Shown piece by piece: positions 60,831 to 64,000 of a stretch of DNA of 64,000 nucleotides. The stretch is from Perca fluviatilis (taxonomy: Eukaryota; Chordata; Actinopteri; Perciformes; Percidae). A program made the position numbers and the translations under genes. The stretch lies in the NCBI RefSeq assembly GCF_010015445.1, contig NC_053120.1, positions 16,741,097 through 16,805,096 on the forward strand. Direction: 5' to 3'. The first letter of the stretch is position 1. Each line of letters starts with the position of its first letter. The notes beneath the pieces were generated by a model that was not told the origin of the DNA, did no database searches, and saw only the letters and a program-made list of their open reading frames with translations.

Positions 60831-61517
60831 TCACTGAATAGAAAGTAATACATGAAACAAACATAAATTACACATTTCCATTACATCTTCTACATGGTTT
60901 TCTTCTGTTTGAGGATTGACTGGCGCACTGTCAATTACATCATCTCGTTGTGTCCTCTTCCTCTGTAATGGTTTAACCCGACTGGAGAATTTTAAGTTAT
61001 GAATATTCACAATAGTGGAGGAAAATGCACATTCACTTTCATTATCTTTTGCCAATTTTCTGAAAAGTTGGTTAAAATGTGCACTACAGTTGGAAGGAAA
61101 CATGGCTTTATTTTTACCGGAATGTGGATGTTCAGTGCAACATTCGGTGCAACGTACCCAAAGCATACTATACTCATCAATATCGACATCAGCTAGGTTT
61201 GAGTCACCAAACGAGGAATGCAGAGAATTAGTCAGGTGTCTACTCCACTGAGATGGTGTAGTATATTCTGCCATTACACCTCCCTTGCTCTCCTCGGTGT
61301 GTCTCAGGCCATAAAACATCTCCCTATTAGCATCCCAGACACTTAGCTGAGGAGCGGCTTCTCTCTTTATATGCAGGCTCAGGCACATGATCATTTCCAT
61401 TACAATCATTTGGGTGAAAATATGCAGCAGACACAAACATGACATTAATTTTAATGTGGTGCCACAGCTCATTTCAATTACATTCCATAAAATATTCACA
61501 GGGGATCTCACTCGGAT
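60831..61517 (-). CDS. unassigned open frame of 228 codons
   Basis: Open on the minus strand from just after a TAA at 61518-61520 down to a TGA at 60831-60833. The longest ATG-initiated part begins at 61472 (MSCGTTLKL...). The N-terminal third is hydrophobic and Cys/Met-rich. The remainder is hydrophilic with normal composition (REMFYGLRHTEESKG, SQWSRHLTNSLHSSFGD, a Cys cluster RCTECCTEHP, and a basic KPLQRKRTQRDD patch). I recognise no domain. It starts 73 bp outside the Harbinger element at 59585-60758. It may be a host or transposon exon or a chance frame; a frame this long is uncommon but not impossible in 64 kb. Confidence 0.3.
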   Translation of the reverse strand: MRVRSPVNILWNVIEMSCGTTLKLMSCLCLLHIFTQMIVMEMIMCLSLHIKREAAPQLSVWDANREMFYGLRHTEESKGGVMAEYTTPSQWSRHLTNSLHSSFGDSNLADVDIDEYSMLWVRCTECCTEHPHSGKNKAMFPSNCSAHFNQLFRKLAKDNESECAFSSTIVNIHNLKFSSRVKPLQRKRTQRDDVIDSAPVNPQTEENHVEDVMEMCNLCLFHVLLSIQ

Positions 61518-61520
61518 TTA

Positions 61521-62007
61521 GGTAAAGGGGATATAGCACAGGTGAATCTTCATGGGTGTGCGAACACTGAAAACAATATACAAGTGTGTAGGTGTTGTTC
61601 ATGGCAAGGACCCTATGTGCTGTAAGCAAAGTCAGGGCTTCTACATTCTGTCCTGGTTTTCATTCTGGAGCACATCCAAAGTACTTTCATGTACTTTCCC
61701 ATGTTTCATTCTCTAACATCTGGGACTATGTAGGTGCTTTGGAACACAGACATATATAGAAGATATAGAAGGGCTACATCTGCATCGATACCCTATTTGC
61801 TATTTTCGGAATTTAGCCAACCCTGTTGGCACCAAATAAAATAAATCAAAGTACATGTCAAATCCACTTTTCCCAAAGATGGTTTCTGTGCAGTTTCTGA
61901 GCAAATATATGTTCAAGTGTGGTTTTAACTAGTTATTTAAAGCTGTTGTGCGTAGTTTCTGTCGCCTCCATGAGGAATTCTAAGTAATGACAACACCACT
62001 GTTGTTG
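61521..62007. other. unique sequence, nothing recognised
   Basis: No element ends or motifs recognised. Confidence 0.4.
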
Positions 62008-62189
62008 CAGCCCGGTCTCATGGCAGGGCGTGATATGGTCACATTATTATCTATTGAGTCGTGGACAGGACACGATAATGTCGTTTTTTTTGTGTGGTGA
62101 TTACGAATTTTAAAGCAATGTATTTCAATGGGAAGCATATTTCGTGATCACAGAACGATCATGATAGCAAGTAGTATTGATAAGGCGAA

Positions 62190-62260
62190 AGTCTTAGGGG
62201 TGGTGGATGGGTCAAACAAAACAGGACTTTTACCCTGGAGACCGGGGATCGCGTCCCACG
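62190..62260 (+). repeat. tRNA-like cassette in CCCGGTCTCA copy 3
   Basis: TGGTGGATGGG at 62201 and GGATCGCGTCC at 62246-62256, start to start 45 bases. Between them acaggacttttaccctggag and accgg, where ggagaccgggg mimics the tRNA-Asp variable loop and T stem. Same geometry as copy 1. Confidence 0.45.
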
Positions 62261-62289
62261 TGTTGCAGTTCCTTTCCTCGTTATTCTCT

Positions 62290-62535
62290 TCCTAACCACA
62301 ACCGTCCCGCTGTTGTGGCGTTTCATTTCCCCGTTTTTTGTGTGCCCCTGCGCCCAGGGATTGCGTCCCACGAGTGGCGGCCCGTCCCGTTGTTGTGGCC
62401 GGCGTGTGGCGTTTCGTTTCCCCGTTGTTGTGTGCCCCTGCGCCTGGGGATGCGCCCGGGGATCGTGTCCCACATGTGGCGGTCCGTCCTGTTGTTGTGG
62501 CCGGCGTGTGGTGCCTCATTTCCCCGTTGTTGCAT
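62290..62535. repeat. GC-rich direct repeats inside copy 3
   Basis: ccccgttnttgtgtgcccctgcgcc and gttgtggccggcgtgtgg each occur twice or more. Confidence 0.75.
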
Positions 62536-62688
62536 CCCCCAGAGCAGGTTTGCAAATCGTGACCTGTACACGTTCAAAATTCGTGACGTGTACACGAAAT
62601 AAACATCAAAATCATGACCTGTAATAGAATCAATAAATCAAAATAACGTGACTATTTTATGACCTGGCCTGAGACCGGGTTGGTTGCA

Positions 62689-63457
62689 TCCACATGACAC
62701 AAGCCTTCCGTAATCGCGCACACGCCGCCACCCCTCCTCCACGCAGTTGCTAGTGGGAGGATTAAAAAAACATGATGAACTCTTCAGAAGAGGTAATTAT
62801 CTTAGCAGAAAAGTTGCCAGACAACAACAATTTCTAAAACAGCCATGCTGAGAAATACAGAGAGTGTTTTGTGAAGCTAATAGTCTTTATTAGCTTTGTA
62901 TCAACTCAATTGGCAATGGCTTGAATGTAATGGACGTTCAGCAATATAAAAAAATTACGCACTAAAGCTTTAATGCTATAAAAACAAAGTTAACGTAATG
63001 ATTGACATCTGTAATTGTAATTTATGGACAGGACTTCGATACTGCGGCTCCACCGCCTGATCACCACTGCGTAGACTTTGGCTCCAAATGACCAAGATGG
63101 CAGCGCCCATATTTAGGCTTAATTTTTGTACAGTGGTAGGAAGTGGAGACGCATCATCTATCTTCATGTACAGTCTATGGAACAAACCAATCCTTATTGT
63201 AGCAAAAGACTTAGACTACATTGTTAATATTATAGGCAACTTGTTAATAGTGAGAGGAGCAGGTTTCAGTTAGACTGGGTAAACCCAGCCCGATCTGCCG
63301 CCGATTTGATTTCGCCCTGCAGCTCAGGCTGGAAACCTGTATATTTATCTATCCTGCTATTGGCGGGTTTAACACGATGACGATAGAAAAGCGAAGGCAA
63401 GCAGCTTTTTGATTACATTCAACATGACGGCCACCGAAATGCAGCAACCCGTTGATG
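62689..63457. other. mostly unique, with a repeat scrap
   Basis: 63035-63180 ends ..cttcatgtacagtctatgg, resembling the repeat end at 57.79 kb. Otherwise nothing is recognised. Confidence 0.4.
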
Positions 63458-64000
63458 TTACATTACATTACATTACATGTCATTTAGCTGACGCTTTTAT
63501 CCAAAGCGACTTACAATTAAGTGCTTTCAACTGTGAAGGTTCAAACTCCAGACAACAAGTAGTAAGTTTTTTATTTTTTTTATTTTATCCGAGGTGTAGT
63601 CGGAAGAGATGTGTTTTTAGCCTTCGGCGGAAGATGTGTAGGCTTTCGGCCATCCTGATGTCGATGGGGAGCTCGTTCCACCATTTGGGAGCCAGGACAG
63701 TGAACAATCGGGATTTTGTTGAGTGATTAGTTCTCCTTTGCTGTGAGGGGGCAGCAAGCAGTTTGGCTGATGCAGAGCGAAGTGGGTGGGTTGGGGTGTA
63801 TGGTTTGACCATGTCCTGGATGTAAGCTGGGGCTGATCCGTTCATGGCCCTGTATGTAAGTACTAGTGTCTTGAAGTGGATGCGGGCCGCAATTGGTAAC
63901 CAATGAAGAGAGCGGAGGAGTGGTGTAGTGTGAGAGAACTTGGGGAGGTTGAAGACAAGCCGAGCTGCTGCATTCTGAATGAGCTGCAGGGGTCGGATGG
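63458..64000 (-). mobile_element. 3' end of an L2-like LINE, continuing past the window
   Basis: Minus strand. It ends in the 5-bp tail repeat (TGTAA)n at 63459-63477, preceded by the 3' UTR words taagtcgctttggataaaag and gcgtcagctaaatgacatgt, which I recognise as a widespread fish LINE tail. The 5' part lies outside the window. Confidence 0.88.
63585..64000 (-). CDS. LINE ORF2 C-terminal region, partial, frame intact
   Basis: Open for 138 codons from the window edge to a stop at 63585. It reads IRPLQLIQNAAARLVFNLPK, then LLRSLHWLPIAARIHFKTL, then RAMNGSAPAYIQDMVKPYTP, LRSASAKLL, VLAPKWWNELPIDIR and AESLHIFRRRLKTHLF. This is the conserved C-terminal block after the reverse transcriptase in fish L2-type ORF2 proteins (IQNAAARL..HWLPI..R..FK, then WWN.LP..IR.AESL..F...LKTHLF). 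No stop or frameshift is seen, so this copy may be young. The reverse transcriptase and endonuclease would lie beyond position 64000. Confidence 0.85.
   Translation of the reverse strand, partial: IRPLQLIQNAAARLVFNLPKFSHTTPLLRSLHWLPIAARIHFKTLVLTYRAMNGSAPAYIQDMVKPYTPTHPLRSASAKLLAAPSQQRRTNHSTKSRLFTVLAPKWWNELPIDIRMAESLHIFRRRLKTHLFRLHLG

Larger units (their letters stand above)
62008..62682. mobile_element. CCCGGTCTCA-family element, copy 3
   Basis: Left end CAGCCCGGTCTCATGGCAG, right end TGAGACCGGGTTG. It shares gtatttcaatgggaagcata..ttcgtg and the tRNA-like cassette with copy 1. Flanks share gttgca (62004-62009, 62683-62688), a possible short target duplication that overlaps the terminal CA. 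The interior has 40-90 bp GC-rich direct repeats (gttgtggccggcgtgtgg) that produce many mutually overlapping frames. Confidence 0.8.

Noticed and set aside
62159..62624. Several overlapping 74-131 codon frames on both strands
   Set aside because: All lie in the GC-rich direct repeats of a transposable element.

Overview
This window reads as teleost fish genomic DNA, most likely from a percomorph. The evidence is its AT-rich single-copy background, long (CA)n, (GT)n, (GA)n and (TA)n microsatellites, and dense short DNA transposons of fish type (hAT, piggyBac, PIF/Harbinger and TTAA-target elements). L2-like LINE pieces and a LINE/SINE tail are also present. I recognise no complete host protein-coding gene, rRNA, functional tRNA or CRISPR array. 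The window is best described as intergenic or intronic sequence carrying mobile-element remnants.

Layout. 1-8.9 kb: a T/G-rich minisatellite, a possible decayed transposon exon near 1.85-2.1 kb, then mostly unique sequence. 8.9-16.2 kb: a LINE reverse-transcriptase scrap, a foldback hAT element made of two inverted 185-bp copies, and several further hAT-type elements, one of 1.9 kb with a perfect 8-bp target duplication and another element nested in it. 16.2-22.2 kb: mostly unique, with microsatellites and a perfect 4 x 16-bp tandem repeat. 22.2-27.4 kb: TTAA-flanked short elements and a broken LINE fragment. 28.06-33.21 kb: an element inside a hAT element inside another copy of the same element family, plus a GC-rich minisatellite and poly-G insert. 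34.4-36.1 kb: a decayed piggyBac with TTAA ends, itself split by a SINE/LINE tail. 37.2-38.0, 49.8-50.1 and 62.0-62.7 kb: members of a family with ends CCCGGTCTCA; two of them carry a tRNA-like A-box/B-box cassette, and a related cassette lies near 47.1 kb. 38.8-45.1 kb: unique. 45.1-57.8 kb: hAT-like, TTAA-type and PIF/Harbinger-like elements. Short coding remnants are readable there, namely a Myb/SANT-like exon and an acidic N-terminus. 59.6-60.8 kb: a PIF/Harbinger derivative with a transposase C-terminal scrap, followed by an unassigned 228-codon open frame. 63.46-64.0 kb: the 3' end of an L2-like LINE whose C-terminal reading frame is still open to the window edge.

No set of genes here works as a pathway. 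The biology is that of transposon insertion, nesting and decay. The points most worth checking are the composite foldback hAT with an outer 8-bp duplication, the three-level nesting, the tRNA-like cassette inside the CCCGGTCTCA family, and the unassigned open frame at 60.8-61.5 kb.
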